NCBI RefSeq assembly: GCF_004011695.2 | Contig: NC_082424.1 | Span: forward strand, 496,001-560,000 | Length of the DNA: 64,000 nucleotides | From: Ascochyta rabiei | Lineage: Eukaryota > Ascomycota > Dothideomycetes > Pleosporales > Didymellaceae | Reading direction: 5' to 3' | Part shown: piece by piece, positions 1 to 11,457 of the stretch | Layout of the letters: every line of letters begins with the position of its first letter | Position numbering within the stretch: the first letter of the stretch is position 1 | The notes under the pieces: generated by a model | Database searches by the model: none | Told to the model about the DNA's origin: nothing | What the model saw: the letters and a program-made list of their open reading frames with translations, nothing else | Position numbers and translations under genes: made by a program

Positions 1-3000
1 ATATACTACTAAAATTATTTATATTCTAAATTTAGGAGGCTTTCTAGATCTCCTTTGCGCACTTTATAAGAGGGAAGAGACGTAATATAATATAACTATA
101 TAACGTTATTATATTAATAACTAGTTTAACTAGGGTCTGTTTAAGACCTAGTGCGTAAAGAAGAGGGTTACTATTAAACCTATTGCTCCCTACGCTTACT
201 ATTAAGTTAGGGTAGCTAAGCAGGTTAACTAGATACTGTGTGAAGGTGCAAGCACTATAATCTACAATAATACTATTAGGGGCTAGATAAGGAAAATTCT
301 AGAAGAACACAGAAACGTATTTCTCTAAACATCTATACTGCTAGATTCTCTGTAGCTAGAGGCTATAGAATATGCTAGCTAGCTAAAGAATAGGACACTA
401 ATATAAGTAAATTATAATAAGAAAACACTATAGAAGCTAGAAGAGGGTTATTAACTAGACCTTTCTTATAAGTGTACTTAGGGTAGCAGAGTCTACGTAA
501 GCTACACTAATAAGAAATAAAGATAAAAGCTCTATAATGCCTGTAGATAGCTAGGTCACTTTATTAGCTGTAAAAACAAGTCTATCTACAGGGTCTAGGA
601 TTCTAATAGTAAGACTGTTAAGCGCGTTGCATACATAGTTGTAGACAATAGGCAAGGTCTTAATAACCTCTATTAATTATTAGTAATAAGAAGTCTAATC
701 CTACCCTAACCCTCTTTATAAGAAAACACTGCTGTTTCTAACAGCCTAGCTAATAACAAGGATATAAGATCTAAGCCTAATTTAGATAACTATCTGTTAG
801 AAGAAAGCCTAGTTACCCTAAGTAGGGGTCCTAGGGCTACCTTAAGATTTTTCCCCCTACTAGCAGCTATAGTAGTATCTAAGTTAGCCTTAAGCTTACC
901 TAAATCTTTATAAAGCTTTGTTAGGGTAGGTAATAATAACTATACAGGCCTATATACAACTTAACCTCTCTTAGATTATAATTTCTATCTAGGAAACTAC
1001 AACTCTAATAATAAGGATAAGTAACTTAGAAAGGACTGCTTAATCTATTTTAACTTAAATAGAATATAAGATCTTAAGAGGGACTATATAATTCCTTAAG
1101 TAGATTGAGATAACCTAAATAAAGAGGAATCTAGTAAAATAGAATCTACTAAATTAGTGCCTAACTTACTAATAGACACTATATTATGCTATAAAACAGA
1201 CAACATACCTGTTCTAATCTGTTTTTAAGGCTGTGTTACAGCAAATAAGGTACTAGCCTCTAACTCTAACCTAGATCCTAATAGCTTTCTGCCTCTATAA
1301 AGGCGTAGTTACCCTATTACAGGTGCTACAGCTAAAGAAAAACGCTGTAGTAATAAGTAGTGTAATACACTATATATAGGAGTATATAGTAACGCATAGG
1401 GTCTAGATAGCAAATTACTCTATAAGAACTATAAACATTATTTTAATAGGAATCTAAATAAATAGTATGTCTTAGGTTAGAGAAAGAAACCTATAACCTA
1501 GGGTTTAGCGTTAGAAGAGGATGTTCCTCTTTCTTACAAAAGAAAGGAGGGAAATTAAGAAATAAAGCTCTAGGTAAGGGTCTCTAACTACAAAAGATGC
1601 TAGTCCTGTTTTAACTACAGTTTAAACTATTAGAAGATTAAAGGAGATAGATGCGCTTAATATAAAAGAGTAGAGAGGGTTTGTTATCCTCTATAACTTA
1701 GTATAAGCAGTAAGCTCCCTAACTCTTATAAGTTTAGTAATATACTTATTATAGATAAGTAAGAACTTATATATAGCAATTACTGCTATATATATTAGTT
1801 AAGGAACTGCTACTATAATACAAAACTGCCTATTAACCTAGTACGTCTCTGCAGTTCCTGCGCCCTACTAAATTTGTACTGCTGTTCCTAGGAGGAGTAT
1901 AACTAAATAAAAGCATACCTAGCTTGTCTTAATTGCTAGAGCTAAAATACAATTTATAATAGAAACTAACCCTATAGATGTTATATAAATATAGTACACT
2001 CTAGGTGTATATACAACTTAGCAGACAGCACTTAATAGATAACTGTACTAGTTAACCCTATACTAGAGACAGATAGAACATCTAAACAGAACTCCAACAT
2101 TAACTACTATAATCTAGATCTAGAAACAAGACTAGGCTGCTTCTACTGCTAGTCCTACTATAAATATAGCATAAGAATTACCTATAACTTTAAATAAGGC
2201 AGACTACTATATTAAATATACTTTTAGAGTATAGTACTAAATACAAACTAGTGCACAAACTAGGTTACCCCTAGTAAGATTAAGGCTGTAGCAACTTACA
2301 TGTTTTAAGCTAGTAAGAATAGAGACATTGTTTGCAATCTTACTAAAACTAACAATATTGCTTAGTTAAGCAAACAGAAAAGAAAGAACAGGAACCTTTA
2401 AGAAGGCTAAGAACTTCTTACTTTAGACTTAGAAGATAAGGATATCTACTCTAAATAAGCTAAGGAACGTACACAGTATAAATTAGTAAATATAACTTTA
2501 CTAGAAGCATTCTTAACTGCTATATTGCTTTCTACTCTATAAGAGCTAGTAAATAAGGCCTTACTACCTAATCTAGAATCTTACTCTAAAGCTATAAGAA
2601 GTTTAGACGTAAGTTAATAGAAGTACGCTATTAAAACTAAATATAACAGTCTATTAGAGAACAAGACATAGGAGATTACTAAACTTCTACTAGAATAAAA
2701 AGCCCTTACTACAAAGTAGGTGCTTAAAAAGAAGCTAGGGCTAGTAGGAGAGGTACTAAAGTATAAGGCCTGCATAGTTATAAGGGGTTTTTAATAAGTT
2801 AAAAGGTATAATTTTATAGAGACCTATTCTAGTGTTATAAAGGCAGCTACTTACTAACTCTTATTTACACTTATAATAATTATAGGATAGACCTGCTATT
2901 AAATAGACGTAGTTACTGCCTTCCTTAATAGAGACGTTACTAAGGAAATTTACATTTATCCTCCCTAGAGGTATACTAACCCTAGTAATATCCTCTACCT

Positions 3001-4147
3001 ACGTAAAGCCCTCTATAGGCTTAAACAATCCCCCTAATTATAGTACTGCAAGCTATAAATATAGCTACTTAAAAATAACTAAACACTTTCTAGCTATAAT
3101 AAATGTGTCTTCTTTTATCTAAAATAATAACTCATTCTAACAGTATATATTAATAATATTAACATCTTTAGTCCTATAAATACTTAGATTGCGCTGTTTA
3201 AGTAAGAGATTACTGCTGCTTTTAAAATAACAGACGCTGGTTAGGCGTTATAGTATCTTAGTCTTTAGCTTTAGTAGCTGCTAGAAGGGCTACACATTTA
3301 TTAGAAGGGTTTTACTTAATAAGCCCTTAGTAAGTATAGACTCTTAGGTGTAAAGACAGCAACTATATCCCTAGATCCTACCTAAAAGCTTCTTAAAGAA
3401 ACAGATACTATAGCAGACCCTATATTTAAGACAAGGTACATGTCTATAGTAGGATTACTTAACTACCTTTAATCTAAAATAGTGTAGAGCCTTACCTTTT
3501 GTGTCTTACTAGTGTTATAATATATAATAAATCTAAATTAGAACTATATAGATGCAATACTAAACTTATTTTAATACCTCTTAGGATAATCCTCCTAAGG
3601 ACTGTTCTTCTCTAAGAATAGTAACCCTGTACTAAGAGGGTACGTAGACAGTAATTAGGGAAGTAATATTAATACTAGTAAATCTATAACAGGCTAGGTG
3701 TTTATACTAGTAGGCTGTCCTGTATCTTAGTACTCTTAGCACTAAAAGACTATCTTAAGCTTATTAACTAAAGCTAAATATATTGCTATATCTAATACGT
3801 GCAAAGAAGCTATATAGTTAAAAGGATTCTATACTAAGATATTACTAGTTATTAATTACTCTACTTAACTATTAATACCCTTAGTAATTAATAATATAGC
3901 CGCTCTAAAGCTAACTAAGAATCCTAAGTTTTACAGTTAGATAAAACATATTAATATTAGGTACTACTACATTTAAGAATATATTAAAAATAGAGATATT
4001 ACACCTAGCTAGATATTAGGTAAAGACAACCTAGCTAATCTATTTACAAAGCCTCTGCCTAAGACGCTATTCTATCAGAATCTAGCCTAGCTAGGGGAAG
4101 GAATTCTATCTACCTTATTAACAAGCAGCTCTGTCCTAGTTTAGCTT

Positions 4148-4156
4148 AAGGGGGAG
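4148..4156 (+). other. Polypurine tract (plus-strand primer site)
   Basis: AAGGGGGAG lies about 9 bp before the LTR start and about 90 bp after the last recognisable pol codons. This is the position and composition expected for the plus-strand priming site of a Copia element. Confidence 0.7.
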
Positions 4157-4164
4157 TAGTAAGG

Positions 4165-4350
4165 TGTTTAGAGCTAGGGAGGGTGTTAACAAAGGTCTCT
4201 TTCACACCTCACTCTTGGCGTTTTAAGCCTTAGGTTTTAAACCTATTTGCAGTCTTTTAGACTATCTGTGCTATTCTTAGCATATCTCTCTGAGCAGGTA
4301 TATATACCTGCTCAAATCCTAGATAGAAGAATCAACACATCAGTTCAACA
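4165..4350 (+). repeat. 3' LTR of the Copia element
   Basis: The sequence opens with TGTTTAG just after the polypurine tract and closes with CAGTTCAACA, giving the TG...CA ends of an LTR (about 186 bp). The right edge is fixed by the host gene: base 4351 onward is clean transporter coding sequence. It contains an AT-rich TATATACC-type core. The left edge is inferred from the TG and the polypurine tract; the 5' LTR is not available for comparison. Confidence 0.75.
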
Positions 4351-5333
4351 TAAATTAATCCCCCCCATTTGATTCATGAACTGCGCGCCGTAGGCCAGCA
4401 GTACGCGGCGGCCGGTCTGTACGCGGTCTTTCTTGAGGAGTTGGGACCATTTGTATTCACCCGTCTCTTCTTCAGCCTTCAGCGCCTCGAGGACCTCGCG
4501 ATTTTCCTTTGCGATCTTGGGATCCTCGGGCGAGCCGTCGTACACGTCGCACAGGATCTGCAGGGCTTCGGCGTGGCTGCCGTGCTTGTACAGGTAGCGG
4601 GGGGACTCGGGGAGTCCGAAGACGAGAATGATGACGACCTGAACATGTATGAGGTGTGTTTCTTGGGAGCGGCATCAAGAGAGAATACGAACCACTGCGA
4701 AGATCACCTGACACGCGATTGGCAGCCGCCAGGCAATGGATCCGGGGACGAAAGACATGCCGTAGTCGAACCAGTACGCGATCACGATGCCTACGCCAAC
4801 GAACAGCGGCTCCGACGCCACGAGGCGGCCGCGCTTGTTGGCTTCGCACAGCTCGGATTGGTACATGGGCACAGTCGAAGTTTCAATCCCGGTTCCAATA
4901 CCCGTGAGGAAGCGCGCGACCATGATATGAGGAACCGAGAAGGCCGATGTTTGCAAGGCAGCGCCGACCTACAAATCCACACGCACATTAGTATCCCAAA
5001 CAACTGTATTAAGTAGAGAGAGATAAAGCGGCTGCTCACAATGATCCACACCATAGCAATCCACATGGCCAGCTTCCTTCCCGTCTGCTCCGCAAACATA
5101 AAAGTAAGTATACACCCCGAAAAGCATCCCAAGTTATAAATCGACACGATGATGCCTTCGAGCGCGGGACTCGGGTGGTTGAACGTCTCCAAGAAATGCG
5201 CATTCCCCACGATTCCACTGAACACGCCCTGATCGTAGCCAAAAAGGACAAACGCCATCTGGCACGCAATCGTAATGGCGGCGCGGAGGCGAAAGCCCCG
5301 TCCGTACCACTTGAGGTACGGTGTTCTGATCAT
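4345..5333 (-). pseudogene. MFS sugar transporter, 3' half lost to retrotransposon insertion
   Basis: 5' part of a hexose-type major facilitator gene. Exons 5333-5040, 4968-4693 and 4638-4345 are separated by 71- and 54-bp introns and encode about 287 residues, against roughly 500-550 for the family. Family signatures are present: F-G-Y-D-Q-G-V-F-S-G in TM1, a T-G-R-K loop after TM2, a V-P-M-Y-Q-S-E motif followed by K-R-G, and P-E-S-P-R-Y-L at the end of the N-terminal six-helix half. The reading frame continues to M-G-G-I-N-L, then meets the LTR, where TGT TGA stops it. The surviving part has no other lesion. The missing C-terminal half would lie beyond the element, left of the window. A truncated six-helix product is unlikely to transport sugar. 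Confidence 0.9.
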
Positions 5334-6556
5334 GATGGTGGTGGTTGTGGCGGTTGTGGTAATTGGCGCGACTCAAAGCGCGCACGGGAGAGTCGGTGGA
5401 AAAGCCAACACAGTAGGACGATGATGAGGCCACAAGGAGAAACCAAGGGTCGGAAGAGAGAGAGAGAGAGAGAAGTAAGAAACAGCAATCTCAACAGGGA
5501 TCTACATTGGCTATATGAAGAATCCAAGAAACCGTCATCCAAGGCGACGGTTTACACAAACTACCATCCCGTGTCGACCATACAATGCAACCAGGCCAAA
5601 TACGCACCCACCAAACATTCAGCACAGCAAACTGGGCTTTGGACATCACCCCAGGATCACGCTTTCACCCCTTGCCGCGAAACCTCACTAGTGCACCCCA
5701 TCCAAAGAATCCACACGCCTTGGCTGCTTGGTTCGGCGGAAATAAACCCGTCTGGGGAAAATCTGTGGAGGCGGGAGAGCGGCAACGAAGCCACGACGTC
5801 ATCAGGACTTACCCAAGCGGGAAGCCGGGGGCAACAGGTGGTCGGGAAGCGGCGCAAGGAAGACCGAGCGATGGTAGGTGGCTCGGCTGTATCGCCGAAC
5901 CAAAACGCCATGGCCGTCCGTGTGGGGTATTCGTAGCCAATATGCCTACATGTGGAAGTTCCAGGGTGTCGATCTTTGTTGCAACTGTCCCCCAACTCAT
6001 TTGCGCGAATGGTCGACTGTCAGATGCGTGCTTCCTGTTAGCAGCTTTCAATACGAGGAACTGTAGGTAATGCGAGTAAGGTAGCGGATAATCAACATCT
6101 CTACATCACAGTGGTTGTCTGCTCTATTAGCGAGCTGCTCAGGACAAGTATCCTGTACCATTGGCCACTTTTCTTTTTGGAATCAACACGGTCTTCTTGT
6201 GGGACGAACAGAAAAGCATAGAAATGAGCCGCTACCTATAAACACTAGCTAAGTAAAGCGCACTGTTAATACAGTAGAAAGAAGCTCATCAAACGTGTGG
6301 TATATATACAGCTAGAATTGAGTCACATGTCTTTTTATAATGAGCCGAGTGTTCCAAGGTGGAGCGTGTTGTTAACTCTTGCTTTTGGATGGAGAAGGCT
6401 AGCCACATCGATGAACCTGAGGTTGTCATTGGCACCACCAGGTGCTCCGCCTGTGACGTAAACTTTCTTCCAGGCGTCTGTGTTCATATCGAAAGTTGCC
6501 CGACTCATGATAACAACCTTGATCTGGCCGAGCTGATCACCTTTGTTGTTTTCCGA
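5334..6556. other. Intergenic, no gene recognised
   Basis: Upstream (promoter side) of the disrupted transporter. A GA microsatellite lies at about 5454-5473, probably in the transporter leader. The open frames here overlap each other on both strands and show no family, splice or codon signal that I trust. Confidence 0.5.
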
Positions 6557-7367
6557 CTATGTGCAGACAGCATGAGTGATGATTGCAATGGTGTATCTCC
6601 GAACGCACTCTGCAGCGGTTCCCTGGGACCAACATCCTGTGCAAAGTGTACCGGGTTTCACGTCGCGTTTCTTTTTGGCGGTCTCCTTGCATGGCTGGTT
6701 GTAGTCGTTGGATTGTACGTACGTATGCATAGTGAACGCATTGGCGGGCTCTGCCTGCGGTTGGAATCGTTGACAGCCTGTACTCGCCATGCCCGAATCA
6801 CGACACCATCAGCCTGCTCGTGATCGTAAAATCATATTCTGCCCACCAGTAGCCTCCACCGGCGATTGTCATTATGAGGCAAGTGGAGGATGTGTAGCAG
6901 CGCATCCAGGCCCGGGGTGTATCTGGGCGTGATATCGCAGTGGATGTTGTGGACCTGAACAGACTGGATGGAGTTGTCTAAGATGGGAGTTGAGGAATCG
7001 GTGAATTTGACGGCTGGCTCACTCAGGCTGAAACCGTGGAGAGTGTCATGGTTGGCGGATCGTAAGATTTTCAAACTGATGTTTTCACTGGCAGTCTTTT
7101 GCTTAATTCATTGACTGCTCATGATCTCAGAACCGATAAATTTCTTACCTTTGAAATTCGCTAGAGCTTTACCTTTACCTGCTTGTAGTCCGAAGCCGTA
7201 TCGTCCTTGTATATATCGTGCATCTCCTATTTTTCGACGGACTAGCCATGCTCTGTCTCTCCACCATCATCTACGTGCTCGCTGTCGTCTGCATAATCGC
7301 AGTCGTCGTTACGAGCCTTAATTATCTTTGCTTGCTCTTCGTCTTCGCGCTTGAAGGCCCGCCCCAT
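6557..7367 (-). pseudogene. Possible decayed gene (coding-like tracts, stops)
   Basis: Several short minus-strand tracts look like protein but do not join. From an ATG at 7367 there are 41 codons of acidic, charged protein (M-G-R-A-F-K-R-E-D-E-E-Q-A-K), ending in TAG at 7242. The same frame then continues with further TAGs and a run M-H-D-I-Y-K-D-D-T-A-S-D-Y-K-Q. Other open tracts follow at 7074-6832 and 6790-6557, the last one cysteine-rich. The stops are mostly TAG, as RIP leaves, but there is no recognised family and no second copy in the window. This may be a relic gene, or chance. Confidence 0.25.
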
Positions 7368-9052
7368 CAGGGCCTGTCATATTGAACAGTGGTCGACTGA
7401 CTGCGAAGTCGAGCGGAAAAGAGGTGAATTGGTGAAGCGGATAGATCACACACAAGTATAGAGAGATTGAAAGCTATGGAAGTGAAGAGCGACGAAGACA
7501 TGTGTTGCGCGTTTCTTTCCTGTGCTCAAAGCGTTCTAGCGCAGCGCCTTCGCTATATTTCTGCAGCAAGCCATTGTGCTCGTTCTCCTTCCTTCCACTG
7601 TTTGGCTCTACAATTTCGATCAAGCAAATCATCTCCATTGCCCGCATATCTCGGGTCTACAACCACACCCAGTTCTCCAGCCACTTACACCCCATAATAA
7701 ACAGCACTAGCACTGTCGACAAGACTTTCACCGATGGTCTCAACCACGCCTACAGAATGCTTAACTAGAATCAGCTCGTGGAGTGCCAAGCAGAAGTTTA
7801 ATAAGCTTCTGGACGATGACGCTATACCACGGTATGATCGCATGAAGACGCTTATGCTGCTTGGATCGATCCTAGGCAATTGATACGAGTCAGACAGTTG
7901 CCGCGCTAATGCATGGGCGCTGCTTAGAATTGTGCGACACTGGTATCCTAAAGGCGAGGACGCAGTGGCCAACGAAGCACTAGGAGTTTGAGCTGCATGG
8001 TTGATATGTTCAATACCAGATCATAATTTTGCAAATTATGGCTTTGTTGCTCTAAATTGCCAATCTAATCGAATCATCCACGCCGTAAAGGCATCATGAC
8101 ACTCTGCATGTGATGTTATACAATGGCTGAGACTTGACATAGAGAGGCATGACATGGTGATTGTTCCATGCATTGCTAGTCTGAGCGGTGTGAGTGAAGG
8201 ATGAAAGCGCATCCCCTCTTCAATACAAAACAGCAACCACTGCTATGTGACCCATATTAGTAGCTGCCTAAGTATATCACCCTATAGACATCTTGTCATT
8301 GTCAACGCTCTAGACTCGACATGTTCAACGAATTTGCTGCTAGTAGCATGGAATAGCTATTGATGAATGTTGAGCAACCTACAGGTGAAGCTGCTCATGG
8401 CGAGTGATCTCCTTGCGGGCGATGCCCCGTTTGAGACTGGTTGTAGCGCTACCGTAGAACGCTCAGTGAAGGTCAGTGTCACCTGGTAGCTGCTCGGTCA
8501 TAGTTTCAGTCCTGATATCTGAACCTATGCCCCATTGGCGCGCCAGGCGCTAGCTGTCTGCCTTTACCCTGTGATAAGCTTCCCTCGTCTGGCGGCAACC
8601 AATAAGCAGTGAATGTGAGTGGTGCCGTAGCCTATATAAACATGGCACCAGCGGTCGCTGTCTTCTCAACTCCCTGATCACTAACAACAATCTTCTCAAC
8701 TTCAGCGAGTGGGCCTGCGCTCCATGCAGGGTCACTTTCTACTCTCCACAAGTACTGCGACGGTAAGCAACCAATCCTGCGAGCCTGTTAGGTTCATACA
8801 TAGCCTTCTGGACATCGTCTCTCACTCTCCAGAGCGCCTTGAGCGCTTCTGTAGTCCTGACCTGTGTGACTCGGACGACGTATTTCTTTTAGCTGCACCC
8901 AGATACGCAACTCTGACTGTCGGCAAGGCGGAGCCAGCATCAAACCACATAGACCATTAGCTCAGTCCATCGCACACCCCCGCCGAAACCTATTCGTTCT
9001 TCGGCTACAGCCTGAGGTTCACTAAGTGTGATCATCCTCAACAGGTTCACCT
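7368..9052. other. Intergenic, no gene recognised
   Basis: 1.7 kb with only overlapping short frames. A TATATAAA box occurs near 8632, about 420 bp before the next ATG at 9053. An 80-codon open frame at 8709-8960 lacks an ATG start and any family signal, so I left it out. Confidence 0.5.
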
Positions 9053-10851
9053 ATGACTTTCAATCTGCTCTTGCCCACCGACAGACTGCAACAGACCAAC
9101 ATGGAAAACAGACCAGCTTCACCCACTCAGGAGTACAGTTCTCCTAAGACTGAGAGCGACGAGCGCACACCCGTTGTGCAGTCCCAAGAAGACCAAATAG
9201 ATCGTGAATCAAGCAGCAGTGATGTGCCACTCCGCCAACAGCGCCCTCGTCGAGCACCGACGCGAGAGCGCAAAGACAGCACCGATCTCCAAGGCCACCT
9301 CCGACTCCAAAGCCACGTACACGACTCGAACAATACCTCCCTGCTTGAAGAGCGGCGCGCGGAACATAAAGCCACACTTCGCAGCCCCGCTAAGGCAGCG
9401 CCAAAGTCATGCGGTAAGGTATTGAAGAAGCCCGGGCCGCGTCCATGGGCAAGCAAGCCGATCATGAAAAATGACATGGCGGCTAAGAAGGAGGTGATCC
9501 GTGAGATCGAGGTCTACTGGGGCAAGGGCTTCATCAAGGCATACATCCCAAAATGCCATCGACCGCTTGTCAAGCGTGGTAAGCGCGGTAAGCGCGTCAT
9601 GTACCGTGACCATGAGAGCGATCCGAAAAAGTGGCTGCCTTCTGTGCTGAAGGCCGTTCTCATGATCGCCAGACTTACCAACAAAAAGGCCTGGCTGAAG
9701 AAGGCGATGAATGATGTCGTTCGGTACCGTATCAAAAACACAGGTAGGTGTTGGGGTTTGCCCACTTCGATGCGCAGAATGCTTGCTGATGTCGACGTAT
9801 AGGCAACCGAAAGCCTCAGCTGGTGACCACTGATTTTGATGTCATCGAGGACTTGCTCGTCAAGGACTGGGATGTTGCGTACAGCTTTGAGATTCGTTAC
9901 AAGCATCTGCTCGTAAACCGTCAGGGCCAGCAAGAGACTGACGAAGATATTGATCACATCCTTGCAGTAGACTCTGGCCAGGAAGATGTTAGCAATAACG
10001 AAAACGACATCGAGAGTGATCATAGCAACGACGATAACGATGATGATGTTGAAGATGTGGATGAGTCTGACGACGAGAAGGGCCGAGGCGGTCTGACAAG
10101 TCGGTATCTCCACGCAAGCGGCTACACCAACGGGCCGCAAAACTCACTCCCTTACTTCGCACCTGGACCGCTACCGAAACACCAAAAGACCAAACAAGAT
10201 AAGAGCCCTGGCCGTATGCCTGAACTGCCGTCACGACCACAACCGCCTTCTGTCAACAAGGGGAACCAGCAGGGGTATGGTCAGCCTTACCCTTATGGCC
10301 CGCCTGTGAATCAGTGGGGCCAACCCATGCCATATGCTGGATATGGTGGGTATGGCGGTTACGGCATGTACGGTGGCTACGGTGACTACGGACCGCCCCA
10401 AGAACATAATGCACGCCATCCTTCTCAGCCGCCAGGCTTCCCTGAGATGAATCAGTATCCACCTTTCGGCCATGCGATCACCCCTGCCCCTGGCCAGCCA
10501 GGCAACGACCGCGCCGACGGTAGGCGCGTGGAAGCTTCCCCGTTCAGTGGCCACAGACGCACGCAAGGAGGCATCGAGCAGTCTTCTTTCAACATGAGTC
10601 GCCCTGGATTCATGCCCTACCGCTACCCGCAGAACATTCAAGGTAGTGAGCCTGAGGTCAAGCAAGAATCGACCGAGTTCGAGAGGCGTGAGATGTCTAC
10701 GGACGAGATTGAAGACCCTACTGACGATGTTGGCGAAGACGATAACGCTGCCGCCGTAGAGGCAGAGCTGCGGGCTACCGAGCTTGAGCTGAAGGTCGCT
10801 CGACTTCAGGCCAGGCGAGCTGCCATGAACCAGCAGTCAAAGGCCAAATAA
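9053..10851 (+). CDS. Hypothetical nuclear-type protein with basic domain, Gly/Tyr tract and C-terminal coiled coil
   Basis: Two exons, 9053-9743 and 9803-10851, joined by a 59-bp GTAGGT...TATAG intron, give 579 residues. The first 90 residues are polar and disordered. Residues about 120-230 are strongly basic (V-K-R-G-K-R-G-K-R-V) and are followed by helical sequence rich in Lys and aromatics. After the intron comes an acidic stretch (D-D-N-D-D-D-V-E-D-V-D-E-S-D-D-E), then a low-complexity Gly/Tyr/Pro segment near residues 420-440, and a Glu/Leu/Arg-rich coiled coil at the C-terminus. I do not recognise the family. The composition suggests a nuclear nucleic-acid or chromatin protein (inference). 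An ATG at 9101 (Met17) is an alternative start. Confidence 0.7.
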
Positions 10852-11457
10852 GTGTGGGTTTCGCGACTGGGCACGATATGATTTGTTCCTGACGTGCGTT
10901 TAGACTGGCTACGCTGCACATTGGCTGGGACCCCTGGATAGTGCGAAGTCAAGGATTTCGTGGCCTATATCGATCAGGTTATTCAATGGACTCCATATCG
11001 TCAGATATCTCCAATTTCCATCAGCGACCAAAAAATTCGCGTACTTCTATATTCCTGAAATGAACACGATCTGAATTCGTTCAACACAAGTATGTTTCGT
11101 TCACTGCAGTGCGCGTAGCTGTCTCGTAGTCTATAAAGTACAAGCAGGATACGCCCATGACGGCTTGACGTTATAGTCTCCATAGACGTACAGAACATGC
11201 AATGCTGGGTCAGTTTCGAGCGGAAGCGGTCTAGTTTCAGGATCGAAGTAGGGGTTGTTGAGTATAAGAACGGCGACGTGCAGACGCTGCCAAGAGTCAA
11301 GATCAAAAATACCCAAAACAGGTCGGGCTGGCTAGCACCCAAGAAGATCAAACACGACTCAGCGCACATCTCAAAGCAAAGGACCTCAAGTGAAGAAATA
11401 GAAATCTATGTCGCTATCTGCTCAAATGACACGGTCTATAGCACGCTAATATGACAT
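10852..11457. other. Intergenic between convergent genes
   Basis: Holds the 3' flanks of the converging unknown gene (+) and MET10 (-). No further gene or structured element is evident. Confidence 0.5.

Larger units (their letters stand above)
1..4350 (+). mobile_element. Degenerate Ty1/Copia LTR retrotransposon (RIP-mutated, 5' end outside window)
   Basis: The stretch is very AT-rich and dense in TpA, with stops in every frame. Pol remnants still read on the + strand. Around 2900-2970 the reverse transcriptase core reads V-T-A-F-L-N, then K-E-I-Y-I-Y-P-P. At 3146-3157 the YVDD box has become Y-I-N-N, as expected from G-to-A change. Around 4016-4060 the pol C-terminus reads D-N-L-A-N-L-F-T-K-P-L-P, the usual end of Copia RNase H/pol. 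A polypurine tract and an LTR follow. Gag and integrase must lie further left but are too damaged to delimit. The pattern is repeat-induced point mutation of a Copia element. The 5' LTR is not in the window, so full length and the second target-site copy cannot be checked. Confidence 0.9.
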
